From assembly GCF_900142955.1 (NCBI RefSeq), contig NZ_FRCP01000010.1:62001-126000 (forward strand): a stretch of 64,000 nt of DNA, in the 5' to 3' direction. Positions 36,001 through 45,079 of the stretch are shown here, piece by piece (position 1 is the stretch's first letter; each line of letters opens with the position of its first letter). This DNA is from Anaerosporobacter mobilis DSM 15930. GTDB lineage: Bacteria; Bacillota; Clostridia; Lachnospirales; Lachnospiraceae. Under the pieces are notes generated by a model that did not search any database, had not been told where the DNA came from, and saw only the letters and a program-made list of their open reading frames with translations. The position numbers were made by a program, and so were the translations under genes.

Positions 36001-38106
36001 GCAGGTTATGGAACGGAAGATACATTCGAGGGAATGTTCCGTGATAAGAATGTTTCAGGTGATACAATCTTAGACTCTCTTGCGGGACTTCCGGACTTTG
36101 CGACAGAGAAGGAAGAGGTTCGTAATAAGTTAATTGAGTGGCAAACGGCTTGGATGGAAGGATATGATATTGATTACTTCCGAGTTGATACCGTTAAGCA
36201 TGTCGAGACAACAACATGGGCAGCATTTAAGAACGCTCTTACAAAGATTAATCCTGAATTTAAGTTAATTGGTGAATATGCAGGAGCAGGTACCACAAAC
36301 GACTTTGATTATTTGAATACAGGCAAGATGGATTCATTACTTAACTTTGACTTTAATAACATGGCAAGTAGCTTTGTAAAGGGAAAACTTGAAGAAGTAG
36401 AAGCTCAATTAGAAGCAGCAAATAATGTGTTAAGTAATACAGGTACAGTTGGTAACTTCTTAAGTTCTCACGATGAAGACGGGTTCTTAGCTTCATTAGA
36501 GGCAACGGAAACGAAAGAGGTAAGCACAAACTTGGCTAAGATTGCGGCTACATTGCAAATAACTGCAAAAGGCCAACCTGTTATTTATTATGGAGAAGAA
36601 TTAGGCCAGAGCGGTCTTAATAATTATCCATACCAAACAAATCGTTACGATTTTGACTGGAGTATTGCTAACGACGAGAATAGTATGTATACCCATTATA
36701 AACAACTATTAAAGGTGCGTAATGATAATACAAAAGTATTTGCAAAAGGATCTAGAAAGACAGTTACAGGAAGCGATGCAGATGGTTTCTTAGTTGTAGA
36801 AAGAGACTATAATGGTAAGAAGGCATTAGTTGCATTCAATCTAAATGATACCGAAAAGAAAGTTACTATTAATGTAGGTACAATTAAGGGTAATACTATT
36901 ACAGATCAGTACAATAATCTAGCATATACCTTAGATAGTAAAAATAATATTACATTTACTATTCCATCAGTACAAGATGGAGGAACATCTATATTGGTAT
37001 ATGAGAGTAAATCAGCAGTAATTGATAATGGTAACTCAGGAAATTCAAGTAATACAGGTACAACAGTTCCAGCATCTAACCTAACTTCTGATAATTGGTC
37101 AGATGTACAGACAGCTATATCAGAAGCAATTAAGAATGCAACTACAGATAAAGAAACTACATTTACGATTGATATGAAAGATGCTACATCAATACCAGTA
37201 GAGATTATTTCTTTAATTATTAATACGAATATTAATCTTGTATTAAATATGAAAGACTATAGTTGGACAATATCAGCAAAAGATGTTGATACGAAAGAAT
37301 GGTTAGAGTTTGAAAAAAATAATACAGTGGTTGATTTGCTAGTTACTAAGATTACTGATAAAGATGTGTTATCAAGCATGGATAAGGCATTAGATACTAA
37401 TAAAGGTTTGTGTTATCTTGATATTAAACATGATGGAGCAATACCATTTAATGCAGTACTTAATTATTGTGTAGGAGAAGAGTATGCAGGAACTTCCCTC
37501 TTCTATAACTACTATAATGAGAAAGAAGGCAAAGTAGAGCCAATTGGATATGCAAAAGTAACTGAAAAAGGCTATATGAATATGTCATTTAGTCACTTCT
37601 CTAAATACGTATTTACTGCAGAAAATAATGTATTGCCAACAGTTATTAAGACTAAAACATTATATGTTAAGAATACGTATAATCTACAGACTAAAATTAA
37701 GAATCTGTTACTAGATGACCAAGTATTTTTCAGTTCAAGTAATAAATCTATTGCTACGGTAAGTAGTAAAGGAAAGATTACTGCTAAAAAGGCTGGAACA
37801 GCAACAATTACTACAAAAATCGTACAGAATGGTAAGATATACACATATAAGACAAAAGTGGTAGTAAAAAAACCATATATAAAGTTTACAGCTTCAAAGA
37901 AAACAATTAAGGTTGGTGGAACATTTACCTTTAAATCCAAAGTTTATGGTGATTCATCTAGTATAGAGTACAGTGTTTCTAATACAAAGATTGCAACCAT
38001 TGATAAGAAAACAGGTAAACTAAAGGCAAAGCAGGCAGGAAAGGTAGTAGTTACAGCAAAGGCCGGTAATATTACAAAGAAATTCACGGTAGTTGTAACA
38101 AAGTAA
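33097..38106 (+). CDS. Large secreted multidomain alpha-amylase/pullulanase (GH13)
   Basis: This 1669-residue exported enzyme attacks alpha-glucans. After a signal peptide come two E-set/CBM48-like domains (about 48-130 and 235-330, both starting LKSPVING). Two pullulanase-type starch-binding domains of CBM41 type (about 415-510 and 530-620) and further beta domains follow. The GH13 barrel starts near 834 (AVIYFMVTDRFKDGN). Region I is VDIVINH (near 960), region II YFRVDTVKH (nucleophile Asp near 1031), region III LIGEYAG (acid Glu near 1060) and region IV LSSHDED (near 1120). Two Big2-like domains end the protein (about 1515-1669); there is no LPXTG. Whether it cleaves alpha-1,4, alpha-1,6 or both bonds is not resolved. 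A cytoplasmic pullulanase follows. Confidence 0.88.
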   Translation: MKKSSVRRRIMSLLMVLTMLIGLLPNNLLVQATEVQTTEAGVTDPELAGLKSPVINGDGTVTFSYIGNSTQAVIVKGLFNGWAEVVMDKKTTTEGNTYFTTTVDVTKVPGIYPYGFNDNNGGGWLGDPLNNAYYTANSNKALVRNPIETETGTTIYYPTNEAGAKLQYRKVGETEYQAILMEKAASFSDGMYSATVTEAGTYEYYIEDSLGNNIGDPNNFETENATKTFEVAEIDNEVANLKSPVINGNSVTFNYYDNTATQARVAGGFTSWQTSALSMVKNEKGIWSATCTLEPGVYEYKFIKNTSDWITDPKNNVTSNGNSAFYVEGLTLGKTLDVKKGESTALPVTGQLYTSLVGKTVAVDYTLSDGDINAGVTIKDGKITIPTNYAKSTLTVKVTSGSYEYSSVINVIDKLYTYNIKYYRSDENYSDKDIWFWGYGIDGSVVLFTGTYTDASGRTWATASTTFKLDKAQFIIRTTDSGHTQWLGQENTRDFAISTGAESADLWVVSTLDEVATEEPGEIAVPDTRYAMLQYVREDGEYTDWNVYTWTDSTRSIDFDENGIALVPVNQSTTQLDFVIRKGYPAAGEEWVKDGGDCSVKIPLNQTIVKGIIPSGQTSNIKMLPYNSGYTLDGNNKIIHFTYRDDNMFKEGTLDTLAQVCVEVNGTKYPMTYNSENERYEYDYKISKDGQFLYCYYVKKTAVSEEEVILDKYNDKVVDGKSALEYKDITVDISASVQPSSINYRQNAVLSININNKAGETTLIPTETYVDLSSLGGDSKVFVETDLMEISIGVTESTKYGKKQIPVTVVDQYGKKHVITASVTVVAPTQNSNDFDWEEAVIYFMVTDRFKDGNTANNDAYGVGDYNTDPETGASSYHGGDFAGVTSKLDYLKDLGINTIWISPIVENITESQTSTEPPMESYGYHGYWTSNFEELNKHLGTEAELRELISEAHSRGIKIMVDIVINHAGYGTEDTFEGMFRDKNVSGDTILDSLAGLPDFATEKEEVRNKLIEWQTAWMEGYDIDYFRVDTVKHVETTTWAAFKNALTKINPEFKLIGEYAGAGTTNDFDYLNTGKMDSLLNFDFNNMASSFVKGKLEEVEAQLEAANNVLSNTGTVGNFLSSHDEDGFLASLEATETKEVSTNLAKIAATLQITAKGQPVIYYGEELGQSGLNNYPYQTNRYDFDWSIANDENSMYTHYKQLLKVRNDNTKVFAKGSRKTVTGSDADGFLVVERDYNGKKALVAFNLNDTEKKVTINVGTIKGNTITDQYNNLAYTLDSKNNITFTIPSVQDGGTSILVYESKSAVIDNGNSGNSSNTGTTVPASNLTSDNWSDVQTAISEAIKNATTDKETTFTIDMKDATSIPVEIISLIINTNINLVLNMKDYSWTISAKDVDTKEWLEFEKNNTVVDLLVTKITDKDVLSSMDKALDTNKGLCYLDIKHDGAIPFNAVLNYCVGEEYAGTSLFYNYYNEKEGKVEPIGYAKVTEKGYMNMSFSHFSKYVFTAENNVLPTVIKTKTLYVKNTYNLQTKIKNLLLDDQVFFSSSNKSIATVSSKGKITAKKAGTATITTKIVQNGKIYTYKTKVVVKKPYIKFTASKKTIKVGGTFTFKSKVYGDSSSIEYSVSNTKIATIDKKTGKLKAKQAGKVVVTAKAGNITKKFTVVVTK

Positions 38107-38151
38107 AGAGTCTATTAACTAGAGAGTATTAAACGAATAGAGATGTAATTT

Positions 38152-38196
38152 AAAATCGTGTAAGAGGAGTGGAGATGTACCCTTTTACACGATTTT
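38152..38196 (+). terminator. Terminator after the amylase gene
   Basis: A perfect 12-bp stem (38152-38163 with 38185-38196) with a 21-base loop ends in a T-rich arm. It separates the amylase from pulA, which must have its own promoter. Confidence 0.7.
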
Positions 38197-38357
38197 ATTA
38201 ATCATTAAGAGGAAAGTATTAACAAGTACTTATCGAAAGATTTCGAAATATATAACCAAAATTGTTTAATTACTGCATTCGTTATGATATAATATAGGAT
38301 ATACACTAGTTAAGAGAAATTAAAAATAGAAAAATAAAATTGAGAGGAAATACCTTA

Positions 38358-40313
38358 ATGGAGAAAAAATATCAAAAACATACATTTTCAACAAAACAAT
38401 TTAATGAATTGTATTTTTATAATAAGAATGATCTAGGAGTTACCTATAGTAAAGAGCATACACAGTTTAAAGTTTGGGCGCCAATAGCTGATAAGGTCGC
38501 AGTTAAACTCTATGAAGAAGGACTTGGAGATAATTTAATTAAGAAGATATCTATGTATAAAGGTGTTGCAGGTACATGGGAGTTGATAGTAGAAGAGGAC
38601 CTGAACGAAGTTTATTATACGTATGAAGTTACTATCGGGGATACCGTTAATGAAACCATTGATCCATACGCTAAGGCAGCGGGCGCCAATGGTATTCGCG
38701 GGATGATTCTTGATTTAAATCGTACGAATCCAAAGGGTTGGGCTGAGGATAAGAAACCAGAATTTAAAGAAGATACAGATGCAATCATCTATGAACTTCA
38801 TGTGAGAGATCTTTCCATGAATAGTGATTCGGGAATTAAGCACAAAGGTAAGTTCCTTGGAGTTGCAGAGCCAAACACTGTAAGCTCAAGTGGTTTAACC
38901 AGTGGTATGGACCATATGAAGGAGCTTGGCATTACACATGTTCACCTATTACCAGTGTTTGATTATCACACCGTAGATGAGACACAATTACAAACGCCAC
39001 AATTCAACTGGGGTTATGATCCTAAGAATTATAATCTACCGGAAGGTTCCTACTCTACGGACCCTTTTCATGGAGATGTTCGTGTTAAAGAATTCAAACA
39101 GATGGTTAAAGCACTTCATGATAATGGAATACGCGTAATTATGGATGTTGTCTATAATCACACATTTGCAAATGAAGAGTCAAGTTTCCATAAGATAGTA
39201 CCAGAATATTATCACCGTGTAGTGGATGGTAAGTTCAGCGATGGTTCTGCTTGTGGTAATGAAACAGCATCGGAGCGTGCAATGGTCAGAAAGTTCATCG
39301 TTGATTCTGTTGTATACTGGGCCACAGAGTATCATATTGATGGTTTCCGATTTGACTTAATGGCTTTACATGATATTGAAACTATGAATGCTGTAAGAGA
39401 GGCAATAGATGAGATTAACCCTACTATTTTATTATATGGAGAAGGTTGGACAGGATCTGATTCTATACTACCAAAAGAAAAACAAGCGTTAAAAGCTCAT
39501 ACATATAAGTTAAATCGTGTAGGTGCATTTAGTGATGATATGCGAGATGCCATTAAAGGAAGTGTATTTGAAGGGGAAGATACAGGGTTTGTTAGTGGTA
39601 AAGCAGGATTAGAGGAAACAATTAAATTCGGTGTAGTAGCGTCAACTAGCCATCCACAAGTTAAGGACCATATAGCATGGACGCATAATCCAGGCCAATG
39701 TATTAATTATACTTCTGTCCATGATAATTTTACGTTATGGGACAAGCTTGCTATGTCATGTAAAGATGCAACTAAGGAACAACGTATTCGTATGAATAAA
39801 TTATCAGCTGCAATTATACTTACATCGCAGGGAGTACCATTATTCCAAGCAGGAGAGGAAATACTTCGTAGTAAGCCTGTTGAGGGGCAAGAGGGTATGT
39901 ATGATCATAATAGTTATGTATCTTCCGATTCTGTAAATGCAATTCGTTGGAGTAACAAGAAAAAATATTACTCTGTATATGAATATTATCGCGGGCTTAT
40001 TGCATTTCGTAAAGAGCACCCAGCACTTCGTATGAGAACGGAAGCGGATATCAAAGAACATCTGGTATTCCTTGAAGATCTTCCAGAACAAGTAGTAGCT
40101 TATACCATTAAGGGAAATTCAAATGAGGAAGAAGCAAAGGAGATCTATGTTATCTTTAATGCTTCGAACAAGAAGGTTAAGATGCCACTAGGTAATGAGA
40201 CATGGAATGTATATGTGAATGCAGATAATGCAGGAACCACAGTATTATCAGTAGAAGATAAGGAAACTGTAGTAGTTGATGAAATTTCTGCAATGGTTTT
40301 AATTAAGCAATAA
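38358..40313 (+). CDS. pulA: Type I pullulanase, cytoplasmic
   Basis: This 651-residue GH13 debranching enzyme hydrolyses alpha-1,6 bonds in pullulan or limit dextrins. An N-terminal CBM48 domain (about 30-110) is followed by the type I signature FNWGYDPKNYN and the barrel. Region I is DVVYNH, region II GFRFDLMA with the nucleophile Asp, region III LYGEGW with the acid Glu and region IV YTSVHDN. There is no signal peptide, so it should act on imported maltodextrins or stored glycogen. ATG 38358 follows GAGAGGA. It complements the secreted amylase upstream. Confidence 0.93.
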   Translation: MEKKYQKHTFSTKQFNELYFYNKNDLGVTYSKEHTQFKVWAPIADKVAVKLYEEGLGDNLIKKISMYKGVAGTWELIVEEDLNEVYYTYEVTIGDTVNETIDPYAKAAGANGIRGMILDLNRTNPKGWAEDKKPEFKEDTDAIIYELHVRDLSMNSDSGIKHKGKFLGVAEPNTVSSSGLTSGMDHMKELGITHVHLLPVFDYHTVDETQLQTPQFNWGYDPKNYNLPEGSYSTDPFHGDVRVKEFKQMVKALHDNGIRVIMDVVYNHTFANEESSFHKIVPEYYHRVVDGKFSDGSACGNETASERAMVRKFIVDSVVYWATEYHIDGFRFDLMALHDIETMNAVREAIDEINPTILLYGEGWTGSDSILPKEKQALKAHTYKLNRVGAFSDDMRDAIKGSVFEGEDTGFVSGKAGLEETIKFGVVASTSHPQVKDHIAWTHNPGQCINYTSVHDNFTLWDKLAMSCKDATKEQRIRMNKLSAAIILTSQGVPLFQAGEEILRSKPVEGQEGMYDHNSYVSSDSVNAIRWSNKKKYYSVYEYYRGLIAFRKEHPALRMRTEADIKEHLVFLEDLPEQVVAYTIKGNSNEEEAKEIYVIFNASNKKVKMPLGNETWNVYVNADNAGTTVLSVEDKETVVVDEISAMVLIKQ

Positions 40314-40323
40314 AGAATAGCAA

Positions 40324-40354
40324 AAAAGGACACTCGCCAAGCGAGTGTCCTTTT
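40324..40354. terminator. Bidirectional terminator between pulA and the cold-shock gene
   Basis: A perfect 14-bp stem (40324-40337 with 40341-40354) with a three-base loop is bounded by A and T runs. Confidence 0.9.
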
Positions 40355-40396
40355 GGTTCTATAAGTCAAATCTTACAGTATTATTTTTCGTTAAAA

Positions 40397-40594
40397 TTAT
40401 CTAACGTTAACTGCTTGCATTCCACGGCTACCGTTTTCTAAATCAAAAGTAACTGCTTGACCTTCTTCTAATGATTTGAATCCGTCTCCAGCAATTCCTG
40501 AGAAATGTACGAATACATCTTCTCCGCCTTCAGCGTTAGTGATGAAACCAAAACCTTTTTGAGAGTTGAACCATTTAACTGTACCTTTATTCAT
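40397..40594 (-). CDS. Cold-shock protein (CspA family)
   Basis: This 65-residue single OB-fold protein binds single-stranded RNA and melts structure, chiefly at low temperature. RNP1 (KGFGFI) and RNP2 (VFVHFS) are both present, as is the start MNKGTVKWFNSQKGF. AGGAGGT precedes the start at 40594. The gene has a promoter about 170 bases upstream and a leader with a strong hairpin, typical of cold-shock genes regulated through their 5' untranslated region. Confidence 0.95.
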   Translation of the reverse strand: MNKGTVKWFNSQKGFGFITNAEGGEDVFVHFSGIAGDGFKSLEEGQAVTFDLENGSRGMQAVNVR

Positions 40595-40693
40595 GAAAGA
40601 TACCTCCTAAAATAATATTATCGTAGCAAATGTGAAATCATAACAAAGTAATGTGCTACTCATTTCTTTGATATTTTAGGTGAAAATTAAAAA

Positions 40694-40743
40694 CACATGT
40701 TTTTGTAAATCATCAAGTAATTAATGACTTACAAAAACATGTG
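40694..40743 (-). promoter_or_regulatory. Hairpin in the cold-shock gene leader
   Basis: A perfect 15-bp stem (40694-40708 with 40729-40743) with a 20-base loop lies in the untranslated leader, about 100 bases before the start. It could act in cold-induced refolding of the leader or as an attenuator. Confidence 0.5.
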
Positions 40744-40772
40744 AATCATAACCTCATATAAAATACAAACTA

Positions 40773-40801
40773 AGTATAACGTAAATTGTAAAACAAGTCA
40801 A
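40773..40801 (-). promoter_or_regulatory. Promoter of the cold-shock gene
   Basis: On the - strand TTGACT (40801-40796) and TATACT (40778-40773) are 17 bases apart. The predicted start near 40766 gives a leader of about 170 bases. Confidence 0.7.
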
Positions 40802-40998
40802 GCAAAAACAAAAAATATTTTGTTATTAATCATACAATTTATATCATATTTCTACAAAACGGGGTTTCTACCCATTACTAAAAAGTACTTTTATTAAATT
40901 CAATATAATGATATAATGAAAACAATGAGCAAAGTACAGTTATTAATAATTATAAAATGTTACGTATTGAATGAAGAATTGGAAAGCTGGGAGTTAAG

Positions 40999-43056
40999 AT
41001 GAATAGAAAAAGTAAACTTACTGCAATGATTAAATCATACTTCCGATGGCCTGTCTGGTTATCACTACTATTGGTAGCAATGGACATAAGCATATATTTT
41101 ATTGATAAAAGAGCAGCAGTAATGATGAGTATATATGTATTCGTATATATCGTTATCGCTATAGTTTTATATCGCTCCAAACGTGTAACAATATTCGGAG
41201 AAATTGTACGCTTTGCCGCAGAATATGGACAAGTTCAGAAGCAGTTATTAAAGGAATTATCTCTTCCATATGCAGTACTCGACATAGACGGTCATCTTCT
41301 ATGGGGAAATGATGAATTCATAGACGTTATCGTGAATGAACGTGCAGCAAGAAGATCCATCATGAATATTTTCCCGGAGATAACAAAAGACAATCTACCA
41401 CATGTTGATAAAGATACCGTTTTACATGTAGAATATCAAAATCGGAATTATCGTCTTGTCCTTCGCAGAACGATAGCAAAATCTTTTAATGAAGGCGAAG
41501 ATGAATATGATGTAGATTATGAAATGAGCAATTTAGATAATTCACTCATTGCTTTGTATATGTATGATGAAACAGAAATTACTTCATACATTAAGGAAAA
41601 TCAAGAACAAAGAATGGTTGTTGGTTTGCTCTATATTGATAATTATGAAGAAGCTCTTGAATCTATTGATGAGGTCCGCCGTTCATTATTAATTGCACTT
41701 GTTGATCGTAAGATTAATAAGTATATGCAAAGCATGGATGCTATTGTTAAGAAACTTGAGAAGGATAAATATATATTTATGTTCAAATATAAATATCTAA
41801 ATCAACTTCAAAACAATAAGTTTTCTTTACTAGAAGAAGTCCGTGGTGTTAATATTGGTAATGACATGGCTGTTACGCTTAGTATGGGTCTTGGTGTGAA
41901 TGCAGATACGTATACGATAGGGTATGATTATGCCAGAGCGGCTATTGATCTTGCCTTAGGTAGAGGTGGAGATCAGGCAGTTGTTAAAGAAGGCGAGAAA
42001 CTTCTCTATTATGGTGGTAAGAGCATGCAAGTGGAGAAGAATACAAGGGTGAAGGCAAGAGTAAAAGCTCATGCACTAAAAGAACTTGTGGAAGCAAAAG
42101 ATAAAGTAGTTATTATGGGACATTCTATAGGTGACGTAGATTCATTTGGTGCAGCAATTGGTATATACCGTGTTGCTAAAACGCTTAATAAGCGTGCGCA
42201 TATTATTATTAATCAGGTTACATCTTCGGTACGTCCTTTAATGGATCGTTTTCTAGATAACCCTGAGTATGAAAGTGATATGATTCTAACAAGTGACCAA
42301 GCCATGGAAGTTGTAGATAATAACACATTATTGGTTATTGTTGATGTAAATAGGCCAAACTATACTGAGTGTATAGAAGTATTATCTTTAACTAAAACGA
42401 TAGTAATTCTTGATCATCATAGACAAACTGGTGAAGCAGTTGAGAACGCAGTATTATCTTATATTGAACCGTATGCTTCAAGTACCTGTGAGATGGTAGC
42501 AGAGATATTACAATATATTGGAGAAGGTCTACGCTTAAAACAAGCAGAGGCTGATGCTATGTATGCGGGTATTATGATTGATACGAATAATTTCTTATCA
42601 AAGACGGGTGTCCGTACGTTTGAAGCAGCTGCATTCTTAAAACGTAGCGGGGCGGATGTGACGAAGATCCGTAAAGCATTCCGTTGTGATATGATGGATT
42701 ATAAAGTTCAGGCAGAATCGGTAAGTAATGTTGAGGTATTTCTTGATTATTATGCGATTACAGAATGTATTGGACATGGAGTAGAGAGCCCAACTATTAT
42801 TGGGGCCAAGGTAGCCAATGAGTTACTGAACATTACGAATGTAAAAGCATCCTTTGTATTAACAGAGTTTAAAGGAAAGATATATATAAGCGCGAGATCC
42901 ATTGATGAATTGAATGTTCAAGTTGTTATGGAGAAATTAGGAGGTGGCGGCCACATGACGATTGCGGGTGCCCAGTTAACCGATTGTACAATGGAGGAAG
43001 CTATTAATCTTGTGAAAGAGACATTGAAGAGGATGCAACAGGAAGGAGAATTATAA
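40999..43056 (+). CDS. gdpP: Cyclic-di-AMP phosphodiesterase GdpP (YybT)
   Basis: This 685-residue membrane enzyme hydrolyses the second messenger c-di-AMP. Two membrane helices (about 15-57) precede a PAS-like domain (about 80-150), a degenerate GGDEF domain (about 170-310) and the DHH/DHHA1 module. Catalytic metal-binding motifs are GHSIGDVDSFGAA (near 374), VIVDVNR, ILDHHRQTG (near 472) and GVRT with DTNNF. The C-terminal GGGGHMTIAGAQ is the DHHA1 motif. The gene stands before rplI and dnaB, the standard Firmicutes order, and its stop adjoins the rplI start. Confidence 0.94.
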   Translation: MNRKSKLTAMIKSYFRWPVWLSLLLVAMDISIYFIDKRAAVMMSIYVFVYIVIAIVLYRSKRVTIFGEIVRFAAEYGQVQKQLLKELSLPYAVLDIDGHLLWGNDEFIDVIVNERAARRSIMNIFPEITKDNLPHVDKDTVLHVEYQNRNYRLVLRRTIAKSFNEGEDEYDVDYEMSNLDNSLIALYMYDETEITSYIKENQEQRMVVGLLYIDNYEEALESIDEVRRSLLIALVDRKINKYMQSMDAIVKKLEKDKYIFMFKYKYLNQLQNNKFSLLEEVRGVNIGNDMAVTLSMGLGVNADTYTIGYDYARAAIDLALGRGGDQAVVKEGEKLLYYGGKSMQVEKNTRVKARVKAHALKELVEAKDKVVIMGHSIGDVDSFGAAIGIYRVAKTLNKRAHIIINQVTSSVRPLMDRFLDNPEYESDMILTSDQAMEVVDNNTLLVIVDVNRPNYTECIEVLSLTKTIVILDHHRQTGEAVENAVLSYIEPYASSTCEMVAEILQYIGEGLRLKQAEADAMYAGIMIDTNNFLSKTGVRTFEAAAFLKRSGADVTKIRKAFRCDMMDYKVQAESVSNVEVFLDYYAITECIGHGVESPTIIGAKVANELLNITNVKASFVLTEFKGKIYISARSIDELNVQVVMEKLGGGGHMTIAGAQLTDCTMEEAINLVKETLKRMQQEGEL

Positions 43057-43503
43057 ATGGAAGTTATTTTATTAGAAGATGTTAAAGCACTAGGTAAAAA
43101 GGGAGACAAAGTTAAAGTAAATGATGGCTATGCAAGAAACTTTATCTTACCTAAAAAATTAGGCGTAGAAGCAAGTGCTAAGAATATCAACGATTTAAAA
43201 TTACAAAAGGCAAATGAAGAAAGAATTGCAAAAGAAATACTTGAGCAAGCACAAGCATTTGCTAAGGAATTAGAGGAAAAAGTAATTGTTCTTAAAATTA
43301 AACTTGGTAAAGATGGTAGAACATTCGGTTCTATCTCAACAAAAGAAATATCAATTGCAGCAAAAGAGCAATTAGGATATGATATTGATAAGAAGAAATT
43401 GCAATTAGCGGAACCAATTAAAAACATGGGTACATTCCACGTACCAGTTAAATTACATCAAAAAGTAACAGGTGAATTAACCGTTAAAGTAACTGAGCAA
43501 TAG
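43057..43503 (+). CDS. rplI: 50S ribosomal protein L9
   Basis: This 148-residue protein of the large subunit has the conserved N-terminal rRNA-binding domain (MEVILLEDVKALGKKGDKVKVNDGYARNFILPKKLGVEA), a central helix and a C-terminal domain (FGSISTKEISIAAKEQLGYDIDKKKL). The ATG directly follows the gdpP stop, and AGGAAGGAG lies inside the end of gdpP, so the two are translationally coupled. Confidence 0.97.
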   Translation: MEVILLEDVKALGKKGDKVKVNDGYARNFILPKKLGVEASAKNINDLKLQKANEERIAKEILEQAQAFAKELEEKVIVLKIKLGKDGRTFGSISTKEISIAAKEQLGYDIDKKKLQLAEPIKNMGTFHVPVKLHQKVTGELTVKVTEQ

Positions 43504-43513
43504 GTAGATTATA

Positions 43514-43712
43514 TAGAAATTTGTGAAATTTTCTCCTTGAGTAAAGAATGCCTTCGTTTTCAGGCTGTCTCTACAGTTTACTTAAATTGTATGACTTACA
43601 TATACAATGCAATGTATTGTATATGACGTATATACAATTCAGTAAACAGCATCGACAGTCAGAAAACACATTGACATATCTTTACTCACTACAAAAATAT
43701 CACAAATTTCTA
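43514..43712. repeat. 199-bp near-perfect palindrome between rplI and dnaB
   Basis: The left half, from TAGAAATTTGTGA at 43514, aligns with the reverse complement of the right half ending TCACAAATTTCTA at 43712 across nearly its full length, with scattered mismatches and one or two small gaps. Examples are GAGTAAAGA/TCTTTACTC, GTTTTC/GAAAAC and CATATACAATG near the centre. The transcript would fold into one hairpin of almost 100 bp. No coding capacity is seen. It may be a MITE-like insertion or a processing or attenuation structure. Confidence 0.85.
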
Positions 43713-43734
43713 ATATTTTAGATAGGAGTAAGTC

Positions 43735-45066
43735 ATGGATGAGTCATTAATTAAAAAAGTACCTCCACATAGTTTAGAGGCGGAGCAATCCGTAGTCGGA
43801 TCTATGATCATGGATAAGGATGCAATCACAACTGCATCAGAAATTATATCATCTGAAGACTTTTATCAGCATCAATATGGATTGTTATTTGATGCAATGG
43901 TTGAACTATTTAATGAAGGTAAACCAGTAGATTTAATTACGCTTCAAGAGAAGATGAAAGAGAAGGAATTACCTTCTGAATTAAGTAGTATAGAATTCAT
44001 ACGAGATCTTATGTCCGCGGTTCCAACTTCGGCTAACGTAAAGTATTATGCGAATATCGTAAGAGAAAAGGCAACATTAAGACGCTTGATTAAAGTAACG
44101 GAGAGTATCACAAATGAGTGTTATCTAAATCGTGAAAAGCTAGAAGTTATACTTGAGGAAACGGAAAAACAAGTGTTTGATGTTGTACAGAATAAGTCTT
44201 CTGGAGATTTTGTAAGCATTAAAGATATTGTTATTAAGTCTTTGGAGAGTATTGAGTCCGCTGCAAAGAACAAAGGTAGTGTAACTGGAATTGCAACTGG
44301 TTTCTATGATCTCGACTATAAAACAGCAGGATTACAACCTTCAGACTTAATACTGATTGCGGCCAGACCTTCTATGGGTAAGACCGCTTTCGTACTTAAT
44401 ATTGCAGAATACGTGGCTGTAAAATCACATGTTACAACTGCGATATTCTCACTAGAAATGTCAAAAGACCAGTTAGTTAAGCGTATAATCTCAATGAACT
44501 CAAAGGTTGATTCTCAAGCCATCCGTAGTGGTGAACTACAAGATGATGATTGGGTAAAACTTGTTGAGAGTGCTAGATCCATTGGTAATTCCAATTTAAT
44601 TATTGATGATACTCCAGGTATCTCAATCGGTGAGTTACGTTCAAAGTGTCGTAAGTTCAAACTAGAGCACAATCTAGGACTAGTTATTATCGATTACTTA
44701 CAGCTGATGTCCGGTGGTAAAAAAGCGGAATCAAGACAACAAGAAATCTCAGAAATTTCTCGTTCGTTAAAGGCTTTGGCTAGGGAAATCAGTGCTCCTG
44801 TAATTGCACTATCCCAGTTAAGCCGTGCGGTAGAACAAAGACCGGATAAACGTCCTATGCTATCAGACCTTCGTGAGTCTGGAGCCATCGAGCAGGATGC
44901 CGACGTTGTAATGTTTATCTATCGTGACGATTACTATAATCATGATTCTGAAGATGCGGGTGTATCGGAGATCATTATAGGTAAGCAAAGAAATGGTCCT
45001 ACAGGAACGGTAAAACTTGCATGGTTATCGCAGTACACTAAGTTTGCAAATCTTGAGAGACAATAA
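43735..45066 (+). CDS. dnaB: Replicative DNA helicase
   Basis: This 443-residue hexameric helicase unwinds DNA ahead of the replication fork (DnaC in Bacillus nomenclature). The N-terminal helical domain (about 10-110) begins PPHSLEAEQSVVGSM. The RecA-like motor has Walker A (ARPSMGKTAF), Walker B (LGLVIIDYLQLM) and the conserved SLKALAREISAPVIALSQLSRAVEQR stretch. The start is 22 bases after the large palindrome and follows TAGGAG. No intein is present. Confidence 0.97.
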   Translation: MDESLIKKVPPHSLEAEQSVVGSMIMDKDAITTASEIISSEDFYQHQYGLLFDAMVELFNEGKPVDLITLQEKMKEKELPSELSSIEFIRDLMSAVPTSANVKYYANIVREKATLRRLIKVTESITNECYLNREKLEVILEETEKQVFDVVQNKSSGDFVSIKDIVIKSLESIESAAKNKGSVTGIATGFYDLDYKTAGLQPSDLILIAARPSMGKTAFVLNIAEYVAVKSHVTTAIFSLEMSKDQLVKRIISMNSKVDSQAIRSGELQDDDWVKLVESARSIGNSNLIIDDTPGISIGELRSKCRKFKLEHNLGLVIIDYLQLMSGGKKAESRQQEISEISRSLKALAREISAPVIALSQLSRAVEQRPDKRPMLSDLRESGAIEQDADVVMFIYRDDYYNHDSEDAGVSEIIIGKQRNGPTGTVKLAWLSQYTKFANLERQ

Positions 45067-45079
45067 ATAGTCAGTAAAG

